Source of the DNA: Gracilimonas sp.
Lineage (GTDB): Bacteria; Bacteroidota; Rhodothermia; Balneolales; Balneolaceae
Assembly: GCA_022450045.1 (NCBI GenBank)
Contig: JAKURD010000022.1
Location: forward strand, 1 to 49,795
Length of the DNA stretch: 49,795 nt
Direction of reading: 5' to 3'
The notes under the pieces: model-generated
Seen by the model: the letters and a program-made list of their open reading frames with translations, nothing else
Told to the model about the DNA's origin: nothing
Databases searched by the model: none
Program-made: the position numbers and the translations under genes
Shown here: piece by piece, positions 36,084 to 44,564 of the stretch
How positions within the stretch are numbered: the first letter of the stretch is position 1
Layout of the letters: every line of letters starts with the position of its first letter

Positions 36084-37333
36084 TGTTCTGAGTTGGTTTG
36101 AGTTGAAAAGAGTTTTCCTGAAGTAATGGTATCGAGTTGAAAGAGCGCCTGATGGTAATCAGCTGCGATTCGGTAGCTGAAGCTTTGTCCATCTACGTAG
36201 GCTTTGGTCGCATCAAGCAGTTCCACCAACGAATATTGGCCCTCCTGATAGGATGATCGAGCCGTTTCCAGCATCTGGGCGGAAAGTGGGGTTTGCTGCA
36301 TGTCTTCCCATTGCGTATACAAATTCTGCACCCGCAAATAGGCGATATCCACCTGATTTTGGATGGCTCTTCTTTTGATATGCAGTGATGTTTCTACGCT
36401 TCGGTGCTCTGCTTCTGCCATGGTGATACTTCCACTGTTCCGGTTAAAGAGGGGAAGCTTTATTCCCCCGCCAATCACAAATCCCTTGGAACCATCCGAC
36501 TGATTTTTATAGCCGAACTTCACATTCAGATCAGGCAGGCGTTCCCGTTTTTCTACTTTGTATTTCAGTCCGAGTGCTTCAGACTGTAATTCCATCGCTT
36601 GAAGATCGGTACGTTGCTGGAGGGCATATTGTAAGAGCATTTCCTCGTTTTCCATGATAGGTTCTACTTGCATGGTAGATTCGACATCAAATTCGTAGTC
36701 TGTTTCCCGAGAGGCAGTGATCATAGCTGCTAATTGCTTACCGGTCTGCATCAGTTCCAGCTCCACTTCATTGCGCATGCGTAGATATCGGTTCTTTTCA
36801 ACCGTAAAACGCTGCACCTGAATGCCTGAAGCAGTTCCTTCCACTTGTCGGTTTTTCGCCGAGCGCAACACTTGATCTATGACTTCCAGCGCCTGTTCAT
36901 AGACTTCAAGTTTATGCTGCAGGTGCCAGTATTCGGTATACAAACTCCGTACCTGTTGTATAAGCAGAGACCGGTCATACTGGTAGGCAAGCCGTGCCGC
37001 CTCACTACTTTTGTTTGCACTTTTATTTCGGAGAAAAGGCTGACCCAACAGTTCAATCGGCTGGGAAATTTGATAGGTGGTCTCGTCATATTTCAGTGCA
37101 CCGGCATTGAGCTGGTCACTGAATATGCTAATCTCGGGATTTGCATAAGATTTATACTGTTGGGCTTCACCTTGCTTTCGAAGCTCCTCCAGTTTAGCAA
37201 GTTCCTGTTGAAGGCTGTTTTGCTCAAAAAGCGCAACGGCCTCTTCCATAGAAAGTGTTCGGGATTGGGAGTGAACCTGTAACGGTATCAAAAGAAATAC
37301 CATAGACAGTATCCACCACATGGATGAATTCAT
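36080..37333 (-). CDS. TolC/CzcC-type outer-membrane efflux protein
   Basis: A 417-residue outer-membrane channel subunit with a signal peptide (to about VHSQS, residue 24). The N-terminal RTLSMEEAVALFEQNSLQQE and two repeats of long helices with short strands are typical of TolC/CzcC; GGGIKLPLFNRNSG marks the strand-turn of the second repeat. It forms the outer-membrane channel for the RND pump downstream. It overlaps the adaptor start by four bases, so translation is likely coupled. Confidence 0.94.
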   Translation of the reverse strand: MNSSMWWILSMVFLLIPLQVHSQSRTLSMEEAVALFEQNSLQQELAKLEELRKQGEAQQYKSYANPEISIFSDQLNAGALKYDETTYQISQPIELLGQPFLRNKSANKSSEAARLAYQYDRSLLIQQVRSLYTEYWHLQHKLEVYEQALEVIDQVLRSAKNRQVEGTASGIQVQRFTVEKNRYLRMRNEVELELMQTGKQLAAMITASRETDYEFDVESTMQVEPIMENEEMLLQYALQQRTDLQAMELQSEALGLKYKVEKRERLPDLNVKFGYKNQSDGSKGFVIGGGIKLPLFNRNSGSITMAEAEHRSVETSLHIKRRAIQNQVDIAYLRVQNLYTQWEDMQQTPLSAQMLETARSSYQEGQYSLVELLDATKAYVDGQSFSYRIAADYHQALFQLDTITSGKLFSTQTNSEQ

Positions 37334-37409
37334 AAATTTGGGGTATTAAAGATTATTGAGTGATTTACTTAGATAGCTGATAGGATGCGCTATCTATTAT
37401 TGGGATAAG

Positions 37410-37841
37410 TTATACCAAAGGTGGGCCGCGCAATGAAAGAGAAGAGAAATGGTTGGATTGATAAAACAAATCCAGCGGTGGCAGATCTAAATAATGTAAT
37501 CTCGGAAACTGTGAGGTTTTTCGGCTACTTAAGACTCCGGATACAGAAAAAATATCTGTGTTAGTTGAAGCCTTACTTGTGGTTTTTTGAGTCAGCGTTC
37601 CCGTTAAATCAACGGTAGCAGTCGGGTGCTGGTGTGCGTCTTTATCGTCAAATTCCGGATTATATTCATCACTAGAATCAGAAGAATGGATGTGCACATA
37701 GGCATGAATATCTCCGTGGTCAAAAAGATGATTAAAAACGGAATGGAGATGAAGCCCATTACCAAATAATATACATATAAATATTGCGGTCAAAATTAGT
37801 TTGACCGTAATTTTTTTATATGTACTTGGCTTTTTGAACAT
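37410..37841 (-). CDS. Small His-rich exported protein heading RND operon
   Basis: Start set at the internal ATG at 37841 (MFKKPSTYKK then a hydrophobic segment to about residue 30), which gives a normal signal; the frame stays open to 37931 but that extension is less signal-like. The mature part has HLHSVFNHLFDHGDIHAYVHIHSS and DKDAHQHP, so about ten histidines near its start, and ends in SLRGPPLV. It has no cysteine pair. It lies 76 bases upstream of the TolC gene on the same strand. Periplasmic metal binding or sensing is inferred from histidine content. Confidence 0.7.
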   Translation of the reverse strand: MFKKPSTYKKITVKLILTAIFICILFGNGLHLHSVFNHLFDHGDIHAYVHIHSSDSSDEYNPEFDDKDAHQHPTATVDLTGTLTQKTTSKASTNTDIFSVSGVLSSRKTSQFPRLHYLDLPPLDLFYQSNHFSSLSLRGPPLV

Positions 37842-37852
37842 CGTTCGAATAT

Positions 37853-37921
37853 AGCTTGTAAGTAAGGTAATTACAAACGAGTTTGCTTTCGGAGCATTGA
37901 TATAACTACTTATTACAAGCT
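37853..37921. promoter_or_regulatory. Imperfect inverted repeat before the second RND operon
   Basis: AGCTTGTAAGTAAG (37853-37866) is almost the reverse complement of CTTATTACAAGCT (37909-37921), with one base extra in the left arm. It lies just upstream of the ATG at 37841 on the minus strand, so it could be an operator or part of the 5' leader. No regulator can be assigned from sequence. Confidence 0.3.
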
Positions 37922-38004
37922 TGAAGTACAAAAAATTAAAGTGTAAAAAATAGCCTTTTTGTCGCTCTCACTATATAACGAGTTGAAATATAATTGGAGA
38001 TAAT

Positions 38005-38100
38005 ATGATTACAATAAATATAGATGAGATGTCCCAAAAAGACGAAAATATCACCCAACAATGGATAAAAATACAAATCAAGACAGGTAATTCAATCTGA
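38005..38100 (+). pseudogene. Truncated ORF, possibly ParD-like antitoxin
   Basis: A 31-codon ORF begins MITINIDEM and contains QQWIKIQIKTGNS. The end resembles the helix of ParD/CopG antitoxins (for example W-I-x-x-Q-x-x-x-G-x-x-x-S) but the C-terminal half is missing. It may be a remnant of a toxin-antitoxin pair. It is short, so chance resemblance is possible. Confidence 0.3.
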
Positions 38101-38161
38101 GGTCAAATATTTTTTGTAATTCCAACTATACAATTAAACCATACTTACATCTGATTTTTTA

Positions 38162-38618
38162 GAGCAAATTGATCAATATAGAATACTTACAAGTAAGAAC
38201 ATTGGTGAAGAAAGAAAGTCAGAATTCAGTCAATATTTTACTTCTTTTGAAATAGCAAAGTTTATGACTTCCTTATTGGCAAAATATCAGTGTTAGACCC
38301 CGGTGCTGGTGTTGGAAGTTTTTGAGCTATTATAATTGAAAAGGTTATTAATGATCAAGTTGCTTTTGAGGCTTTAATATTACGTGTTATGAGGAGGGTG
38401 AAAAACTTATCTATATATCAAATAGTCTACTCTCAGCCTGTCAAAATTTTACTCGGATAAAAACCAAAATAAAGAATCAGGATTTTATACATGAGGCGGT
38501 TCGGATTCTGTCAAAAGTAAATGGTTTGTTCCCTTCTCAGACACAAAAATATAGTTATTTTATAATGAACCCTCCATATCAAAAAAAAGTCAAAAGCAGA
38601 GTGCCGAAAAGCTCTTAG
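38162..38618 (+). pseudogene. Decayed adenine-specific DNA methyltransferase (BsuBI/PstI-like)
   Basis: Three fragments in different frames follow the order of an N6-adenine methyltransferase. The first reads EQIDQYRILTSKNIGEERKS then SQYFTSFEIAKFMTSLLAKY; the second, after a frameshift near 38285, has the SAM motif VLDPGAGVGSF followed by a stop; the third (frame through 38565) has DFIHEAVRIL and the catalytic FIMNPPYQKK. These are the motifs I and IV (NPPY) of Eco57I/BsuBI-type methylases of restriction-modification systems. In-frame stops and frameshifts make it non-functional, and the specificity part is lost. No restriction gene is visible. Confidence 0.85.
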
Positions 38619-38648
38619 AAGTGTTGGTGCATTTATCCACGGGATCTC

Positions 38649-38830
38649 TTAAGTCTTGAGCGAGGCCAAGAAAATGAACTGAGCAATATGGTTTGGCGAG
38701 CGGTGACATTAGAGTTGATTGAAGCCTAATGTTTATTCTATAAAACTTTGTCGTCTTTTATGGGAATCGGAGACTTCCTTCCTGAGCCTATTCTTTTCAG
38801 TCTCCGCATTCGCTCAAGACTGAAAAGATC
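38649..38830 (+). repeat. Direct repeat, copy A, flanking the permease gene
   Basis: This ~180-base stretch aligns with 41511-41683 in the same orientation: shared blocks are AGTCTT-AGCGAGGC, GAGCGGTGA-TTAGAGTTGA, ATCGGAGACTTCC, CTGAGCCT and the hairpin TCTTTTCAGT..ACTGAAAAGATC. Copies A and B bracket the frameshifted FtsX-type permease. The repeat is too diverged for a recent insertion. Confidence 0.75.
38792..38828 (-). terminator. Hairpin after the permease gene
   Basis: A 12-base perfect inverted repeat (38792-38803 with 38817-38828) around a 13-base loop lies 20 bases beyond the permease stop on the minus strand. It may act as terminator for that gene but lacks a strong T-run, and the same hairpin occurs in repeat copy B. 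Confidence 0.45.
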
Positions 38831-38847
38831 ATTGAAAAAGTGAGATA

Positions 38848-41210
38848 CTAATCCATCCGAATAGAATCAACAGGGTTTGCCAAAGCTCCTTTGATAACCT
38901 GGTAGCTGACGGAAATGAAGAGGGCTAAAAGTGCAAGAAGACCCGGAATGAAAATTGTGTCGATCCCAATTTGGGCCCGGTAAGAAAAATTTTGCAGCCA
39001 GCTTTTCGCCCAGATATATACTATGGGGAAAGCAATAACTGAAGCGATGAATAAAAACGTTAAGTAACTGCTGTAAAAATGACCGAGCATATCCCGAACG
39101 GTAGCTCCTAACACTTTTCGGATGCCAATTTCTTTTTGTTTTTGCTGAATGGAGTAGGTGGCGAAACTGAAAAGGCCTAAAATGGCAATGAAAACCGCCA
39201 GTACTGAAAAGATTAAGAATAATGTTTGAGCCTGCTGTTCAGCTTTATAAACATTAGCAAATCGGTCGTTTACAAAATCATATGAAAAGAGCACTCCGGG
39301 AAGCATTTGGTTCCAGGTGGTTTCTATGAATGAAATTGTTTCCGAAATCTGCGCACCAGATTGATATTTAACCGAAACTGAGAAATAATAGTCAGGATTT
39401 GACCATAGAATGAGAGGGGAAATTTTATTATGTAGCGATAGGAAATTGAAATCTTGAATTACCCCGATAACGTATCCATCATTCCCAAAAGCAGTTAGTG
39501 ATTTACCCAGTGGGTTTTCCCATCCCAAAACATTAGCGGCGGTCTCGTTGATGATAAATGCTTGGGTAGTATCGGAACTTCTCTCTTTAGAAAAATTCCT
39601 TCCCGCGGTCAAGCTAATGCCATAGGTAGTAAGGTAATCGGAGTCAACCGAAATCCAATCGAAGGTAATGCCTTCAGGTTTATCGTCTGTTTTAACCAAG
39701 GCTGTTCCACTTGTTTTGCTAACTCCCGGGATATATGATGAGGCGGTGGTGCGTACAATATTAGGATGTTGTTCAATTTTCTGCAGAAATACATCCGGCT
39801 TATCTAAAAAATAATTGGGAAGTGTAAGAACCTGTTCTTTTTCAAATCCAAGGTCTTTGTTCTGAATAAAATCAATCTGTTGGTGAATAATATAACTGGC
39901 CGAAATAAGAATAAGAGGACTGTAAATTGTACAATGACTACACTTTTCCAGAGTTTATTCCCTTTTAAGCCAATGGATGAATGTTTTAATAACAAGGCTG
40001 ATGGTTTGCCGCCGGTTAAAAAGAATGCTGGGTATAAAGCGGCGGCTCCACCAATACATAAAGTCAAAAAGCTGATTACAATTAAAAAAGATGGGTCTGT
40101 CAGTTGAGATGTAGTGAAACTTTTACCCGAAATGGAATTTATAAAAGGCAAAAACTCCCAAAAACAAGCGTAGGCGATGACCAATCCAAAGAAAGCCAAA
40201 ACAAGGCCTTCGATTATAAAACTGCCAATGAGCTGATTCCGTAATGCACCATATACCTTGCGAATTCCAATTTCAGTCGTTCGCTTTATGGACCGGGCAG
40301 TAGCGAGTGTGGTAAAATTAAAGCAGGCAATAACCAGAATTAGAAATGTGATTCCTCCCAATAAGTAGAGATATTTGATATCGCTGTTAACTGAAAATTT
40401 CCCACGATCAGATGAATAAAGGTGAATGTCGGTTAGTTTTTCGAGATAATAGAAAACCTGGAATAAAGGGTCATCAGTCAGCCAAAGGTCATTAATTTTG
40501 GTTTGAACGGAATAGGGATCAGCTTGGTCGGAGATGCGAATGTAATTGTATCCCATTTGAACTTCATTGATGCTGAATCCATATAAACTTTCATAAACTG
40601 GAGAGGCAGTAACTAAATTAAATTGAAAGTGAGAATTAGAAGGGACATCTTCAATAATACCTGTAATCGAAAGCAGTACTTCATTATCCTGAAACTGAAT
40701 AGTTAGTGTTTTGCCAAGTACATCAATGGAGTTAAAATATTTGAGAGCTGTTGATTTGTCAATAACAACAGCATTTGGGGTTTGTAAAGATGTAGATGGT
40801 CCACCGATCAAGAAAGGAAAATCAAAAATTTTGAAGAAATTACTGTCGGCAGCAAGGACCTCATTTTCTCCAAATTTCTCTCCTGCTGCTTGAATATTCA
40901 GATCCGCGTGTTGGGCGAATCGAGTGTTGAGTTCAATTCCCGGAATGGAATTTAACCCTTCGGGAAGAACGGCCCCGTGCAAATTAGCAAATCGGGTAGA
41001 GGCTCCATCGCTTGTTGTGGTTTGATACTCAACCCGATAAATCTGACTGGCTTGGTTGTGAAACTCATCGTAACTGAGTTCATCCTGAATGTAAATATAA
41101 GTGAACAGGAAGCAAATCAATCCTACCGCAAGACTCAATACATTAACCCCGAGATAGAGTTTGTTTTTCAAGAAGTGTCGAAAAGTAGATTTGAAAGAGT
41201 TTTTGATCAT
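38848..41210 (-). pseudogene. FtsX/MacB-type ABC permease with a single frameshift
   Basis: The gene reads as two overlapping pieces. The first (41210 down to ~39905) has the N-terminal helix, the periplasmic MacB-like domain and FtsX helices with TTEIGIRKVYGA; the second continues as SASYIIHQQIDFIQNKDLGF and ends with a second FtsX block, QQKQKEIGIRKVLGATV, and the final helices. The frame is lost near 39900-39915, in TTATTCTTATTTCGGCC on the minus strand. The total of 2363 bases is one short of a codon multiple, so a single missing base explains it. It is either a recent pseudogene or a sequencing error. No ATPase partner is nearby. Confidence 0.88.
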
Positions 41211-41450
41211 GATAATTCAGTTCATTTTTGAAGAGCACTTGGTTGAGTTCATTTTACGACTCAGTAAAGTATCTTCAAGAATTACACCAAAATAGCAAAA
41301 ACCTGCTATACACAGGCTTAAAGTTTATTCTTTCTCAAAAAGTGTTCGAAATGAAACACATTATGTTCATAATTGAACACTTCTTTGACCACGAATAGGC
41401 ACTGAATTGAGCAAGATGCCCCTGCGAGTAGTGAAAGAATTGTAGAAGAG

Positions 41451-41738
41451 AGCTGATAGCTTTCAGGCTTCAGCTCTCAGCTTTTCTTGGAATCTTTTAT
41501 TTTGGATATCTAAAGTCTTTAGCGAGGCTTTGAATTTGAATTGAGGAATGTAGCCTGCCTGCAGAGCGGTGATTTAAGAGTTGAGGAAGTTGTGTGGTTT
41601 ATGCCTGGTTGCCATTATGGAAGTCGGAGACTTCCTGAGCCTGATCTTTTCAGTTTCAGCATGCGCTTAAGACTGAAAAGATCTGGGGGGCTGCCTCAAC
41701 CACAAAAACTAATAGCTGAAGCCTGAAGGCTGACAGCT
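41451..41738. mobile_element. MITE-like element with 25-bp terminal inverted repeats
   Basis: The left end 41451-41475 and the right end 41714-41738 are inverted copies matching at 22 of 25 bases (AGCTGATAGC..GGCTTCAGCT against AGCTGAAGCC..GACAGCT). The 288-base interior holds repeat copy B and no convincing gene. The right end stops one base before the DUF58 stop codon. Size and ends fit a non-autonomous element; no matching transposase is seen in the window. 41211-41450, upstream, shows nothing else recognisable. Confidence 0.55.
41511..41683 (+). repeat. Direct repeat, copy B, with hairpin
   Basis: This is the second copy of the repeat at 38649-38830 in the same direction. It contains a perfect 12-base inverted repeat (41643-41654 with 41672-41683). 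A 61-codon frame (DLRVEEVVWFMPGCHYGSRRLPEP) lies within it; it looks like a translated repeat rather than a gene. Confidence 0.75.
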
Positions 41739-41739
41739 T

Positions 41740-43080
41740 CTAAATCAACCCCCGCGCTTTCAGCTCCAAATATTTATTAATAGCATTTACGGATAGTTCT
41801 TTGGGAGGAGTGAGGATAGTTTGTATCCCACGCTGATTCAATGCCTTCACGATCTGTTTTTTCTCAAAGGTAAATTTTTCGACAATGGTCCTGGTGTAGA
41901 TCTGTCCGATGGTCGAAGCCTCTTCATGGAGCAATTTGGTCATTTCTGTATTCTCAAAAAAGATAGTAACCAGAAGATGATCCCTGGCGATTCGCTGGAG
42001 GTAAGGGAGCTGGCGCTCCATGGACGAAAAGGTCTCAAAATTGGTATAGAGCAAAACAAGGCTGCGCTGATTTACATGCTTTCTCAAAGAGACGACCAGT
42101 CTCTCATAATCCGATTCCAGAAAATTGGTATTCAGTTTATATAAAGCTTCCTGAATGCGTTGAATATGGGTGCGTTTTTTCTCTGGTTTCACCACCACGG
42201 AATCATTATTGGAAAAAGTAACCAGGCCGGCTTTGTCATCTTTAATAAGCGCGATGTTTGAGATCACCAGGCTGGTGTTGATAGCATAATCAAGCAGATG
42301 AAGTCCTTCAAAGGGCATTTTCATTACACGACCCATATCTATCACATTGATCACATTTTGCGAGCGTTCATCCTGGTACTGATTTACCATCAGGTCGTTA
42401 GCTCGGGCCGTGGCTTTCCAGTTGATGGAGCGTACATCATCACCCCGAACATATTCCTTTATCTGGTCGAATTCCATGGTGTGCCCGACCCGGCGTATCT
42501 TTTTGATGCCCGCATCGGTTAATCGGTTTGAGATAGCGTACATCTCAAATTTCCTCATTTGTATAAAGGACGGATATACCGGAACCATCTCCTGAGCAGG
42601 AATGCTGATCTTTCTTCTTACGAAACCGATCCCGGTATTCGCAAATACATTGATGTTTCCAAAATCATATTCACCCCGTTCGGTAGGGCGGAGTTCATAA
42701 GTGAATTTCTGAGCATCGTTTGTCTTAAAATCAGCATGTAAACTAAAATTCCGGATCTGGAACTGATGAGGGATCTCATCCACAATTTCAGCATGAATTC
42801 CGAAATTATACTGATTTGAGATCTGAAGGTGAATGATGTTTTCATCCCCATTGGAAAGGCGTTTTGGAACCAATCGTTCTCCTGAAACGGGTTCTTTTTT
42901 ACTGAATAGCAAGATGAGGTCTGCCCCGAACAAAATTACGAATCCGAAAAAGAAAATTTCACCAACTGCGCCCACTGGGGGCACAAAATACCCAACCAGA
43001 AATATCAGAACTACCCCTGCCAATACCTGAAAAAACAGGTTACTGAGATGTATTTGCTTGAAGATCTTTATCGGGTTCAT
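41740..43080 (-). CDS. DUF58 domain protein
   Basis: A 446-residue protein with two N-terminal membrane helices (residues ~15-60, with FFVPPVG), a beta-rich region and the DUF58 core at ~residues 200-240: YVRGDDVRSINWKATARANDLMVNQY. The C-terminal part is vWA-like, with VIDMGRVMKMPFEG. DUF58 proteins act with MoxR ATPases, often in membrane-linked assembly or stress functions. Here moxR is upstream but 455 bases away. Confidence 0.92.
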   Translation of the reverse strand: MNPIKIFKQIHLSNLFFQVLAGVVLIFLVGYFVPPVGAVGEIFFFGFVILFGADLILLFSKKEPVSGERLVPKRLSNGDENIIHLQISNQYNFGIHAEIVDEIPHQFQIRNFSLHADFKTNDAQKFTYELRPTERGEYDFGNINVFANTGIGFVRRKISIPAQEMVPVYPSFIQMRKFEMYAISNRLTDAGIKKIRRVGHTMEFDQIKEYVRGDDVRSINWKATARANDLMVNQYQDERSQNVINVIDMGRVMKMPFEGLHLLDYAINTSLVISNIALIKDDKAGLVTFSNNDSVVVKPEKKRTHIQRIQEALYKLNTNFLESDYERLVVSLRKHVNQRSLVLLYTNFETFSSMERQLPYLQRIARDHLLVTIFFENTEMTKLLHEEASTIGQIYTRTIVEKFTFEKKQIVKALNQRGIQTILTPPKELSVNAINKYLELKARGLI

Positions 43081-43166
43081 GGTTTATCTTGAGAGAGAAT
43101 CTCCAAGCGCCTGTAAGACCTTGCAGTGTTCGTTATTTGATTAATTTTTGTTTCTCTTTTTAGTGA

Positions 43167-43323
43167 GAAAGTCCTCCCTTGAGGGAGGTGCCGGACTGAA
43201 CGAATGTGAAGTCTGGCGGAGGGTGTGGGTACCAAGGATACTTTAGTTTTAGTTAAGCTTGATAATCCTTGGACACAACACCCATCCCGGCTAAAGCCGT
43301 ACTCCCCTCAAGGGAAGACTTTC
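43167..43323. repeat. Fold-back repeat between moxR and the DUF58 gene
   Basis: The ends GAAAGTCCTCCCTTGAGGG (from 43167) and CCCCTCAAGGGAAGACTTTC (to 43323) are inverted copies matching at about 18 of 21 bases. An inner pair (GGGTGTGGGTACCAAGGAT and ATCCTTGGACACAACACCC) extends the fold. The element is about 157 bases with no ORF. It fills part of a 455-base gap where moxR and DUF58 genes are usually adjacent. Confidence 0.65.
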
Positions 43324-43445
43324 CTATTAACCTGAGTTCGATTAAAAAGTAAGTTCTATCATAGACAAGATGTTCATTTCGCGGCAAATGCCCGAAATCT
43401 ACTTGTTTTTTACGCATCTATGATTGAATTACTGGCAATAATAAG

Positions 43446-43465
43446 ATCCCTGCCTTCGCAGGGAT
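43446..43465. repeat. Short perfect hairpin, REP-like
   Basis: ATCCCTGC-CTTC-GCAGGGAT is a perfect 8-base stem with a 4-base loop. It lies 71 bases after the moxR stop on the minus strand, where it may act as a terminator or be a dispersed repeat unit. It has no strong T-run. Confidence 0.4.
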
Positions 43466-43535
43466 GACTTTTCAGGCCTTTTTCAAGCTGTCAATAATCG
43501 AACTCAGGTTATTAGTATTTCAACATTTTATAAAT

Positions 43536-44564
43536 TCACCTTGGCACCTCCACTTTTTCCAGGATCATCTGAATCACCTGATCCGGCTTCATGCCTTCCA
43601 TTTCTTTTTCAGGGGTTAGGGTAATTCGGTGCCTCAATACGGGATTGATAACTTCCTTCACATCTTCCGGGGTGATGAAATCACGGCCGTTCATGGCTGC
43701 CCAGGCTTGTGCAGCTTTCATCACAAAGACGGATGCCCGCGGGGAAGCTCCTATGGAAACCGAGCTGCTGTTCCGGGTGTTCTGGATCACCTCCGCAATG
43801 TATTTCATGAGTTCAGGCTCAACGTGAACAGAAGCCGTAACATCGCGCTGTTTGGCGATTTCTTTGGCTGAAATCACCTTATCCAAGGTGCTGATATCGA
43901 GTTTATTCTTCCGGGAATAACTTCCGGAAAGGATCTCCACTTCTTCGTCCAGGGAAGGATAGGGTACATCGATACGGAACAGGAATCGGTCGAGCTGGGC
44001 TTCCGGCAAGCGATAGGTTCCCTCGTGTTCAATAGGATTTTGAGTAGCTACCACCATGAAAGGTGGTTCCATAAAATAGGTGTTCCCATCAACGGTGATC
44101 TGCCGCTCTTCCATCACTTCAAATAAAGCCGCCTGGGTTTTGGCCGGCGAACGGTTGATCTCATCAATGAGCACGATGTTAGAGAAGATCGGCCCTTCCT
44201 TGAATTCAAAATCGGTGGTCTTTGGATTGAATACAGACGTTCCGATCACATCAGCGGGCATAAGGTCCGGGGTGAACTGAATGCGCGAAAAATCCGCACT
44301 GATGGTCTGAGCCAGTAATTTAGTAGTCAGGGTTTTAGCCACACCGGGAACGCCTTCAATGAGTACATGTCCGTCGGCAAGCAGGGCAGCAATCAAAAGG
44401 TCCACCATGCGGTGCTGACCTACGATGATCTTTCCAAGCTCCAAACGGATATCATCTACCAGGCTTTCCACACCTGAAAGATCAATTCTGCTTTCAAAGG
44501 GGGCGGCATCCGGTTTGTTGTTATTGGATGGATTATTTGTCGTGTCTTTATCTTCTGTACTCAT
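43536..44564 (-). CDS. MoxR-type AAA+ ATPase
   Basis: A 342-residue ATPase. After a low-complexity Asn-rich N-terminus come LGKIIVGQHRMVDLLIAALLADGHVLIEGVPGVAKT (Walker A GVPGVAKT), VLIDEINR (Walker B), ATQNPIEHEGTYRLPEAQLDRFLF (sensor 1 and Arg finger) and a C-terminal lid. MoxR proteins act as chaperones for vWA/DUF58 proteins. It overlaps the DUF4350 gene start/stop by four bases on the same strand. Confidence 0.96.
   Translation of the reverse strand: MSTEDKDTTNNPSNNNKPDAAPFESRIDLSGVESLVDDIRLELGKIIVGQHRMVDLLIAALLADGHVLIEGVPGVAKTLTTKLLAQTISADFSRIQFTPDLMPADVIGTSVFNPKTTDFEFKEGPIFSNIVLIDEINRSPAKTQAALFEVMEERQITVDGNTYFMEPPFMVVATQNPIEHEGTYRLPEAQLDRFLFRIDVPYPSLDEEVEILSGSYSRKNKLDISTLDKVISAKEIAKQRDVTASVHVEPELMKYIAEVIQNTRNSSSVSIGASPRASVFVMKAAQAWAAMNGRDFITPEDVKEVINPVLRHRITLTPEKEMEGMKPDQVIQMILEKVEVPR

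Noticed and set aside
41541..41726. 61-codon frame in the direct repeat
   Set aside because: It lies inside a repeat and its peptide appears to be a translated repeat, not a conserved protein.
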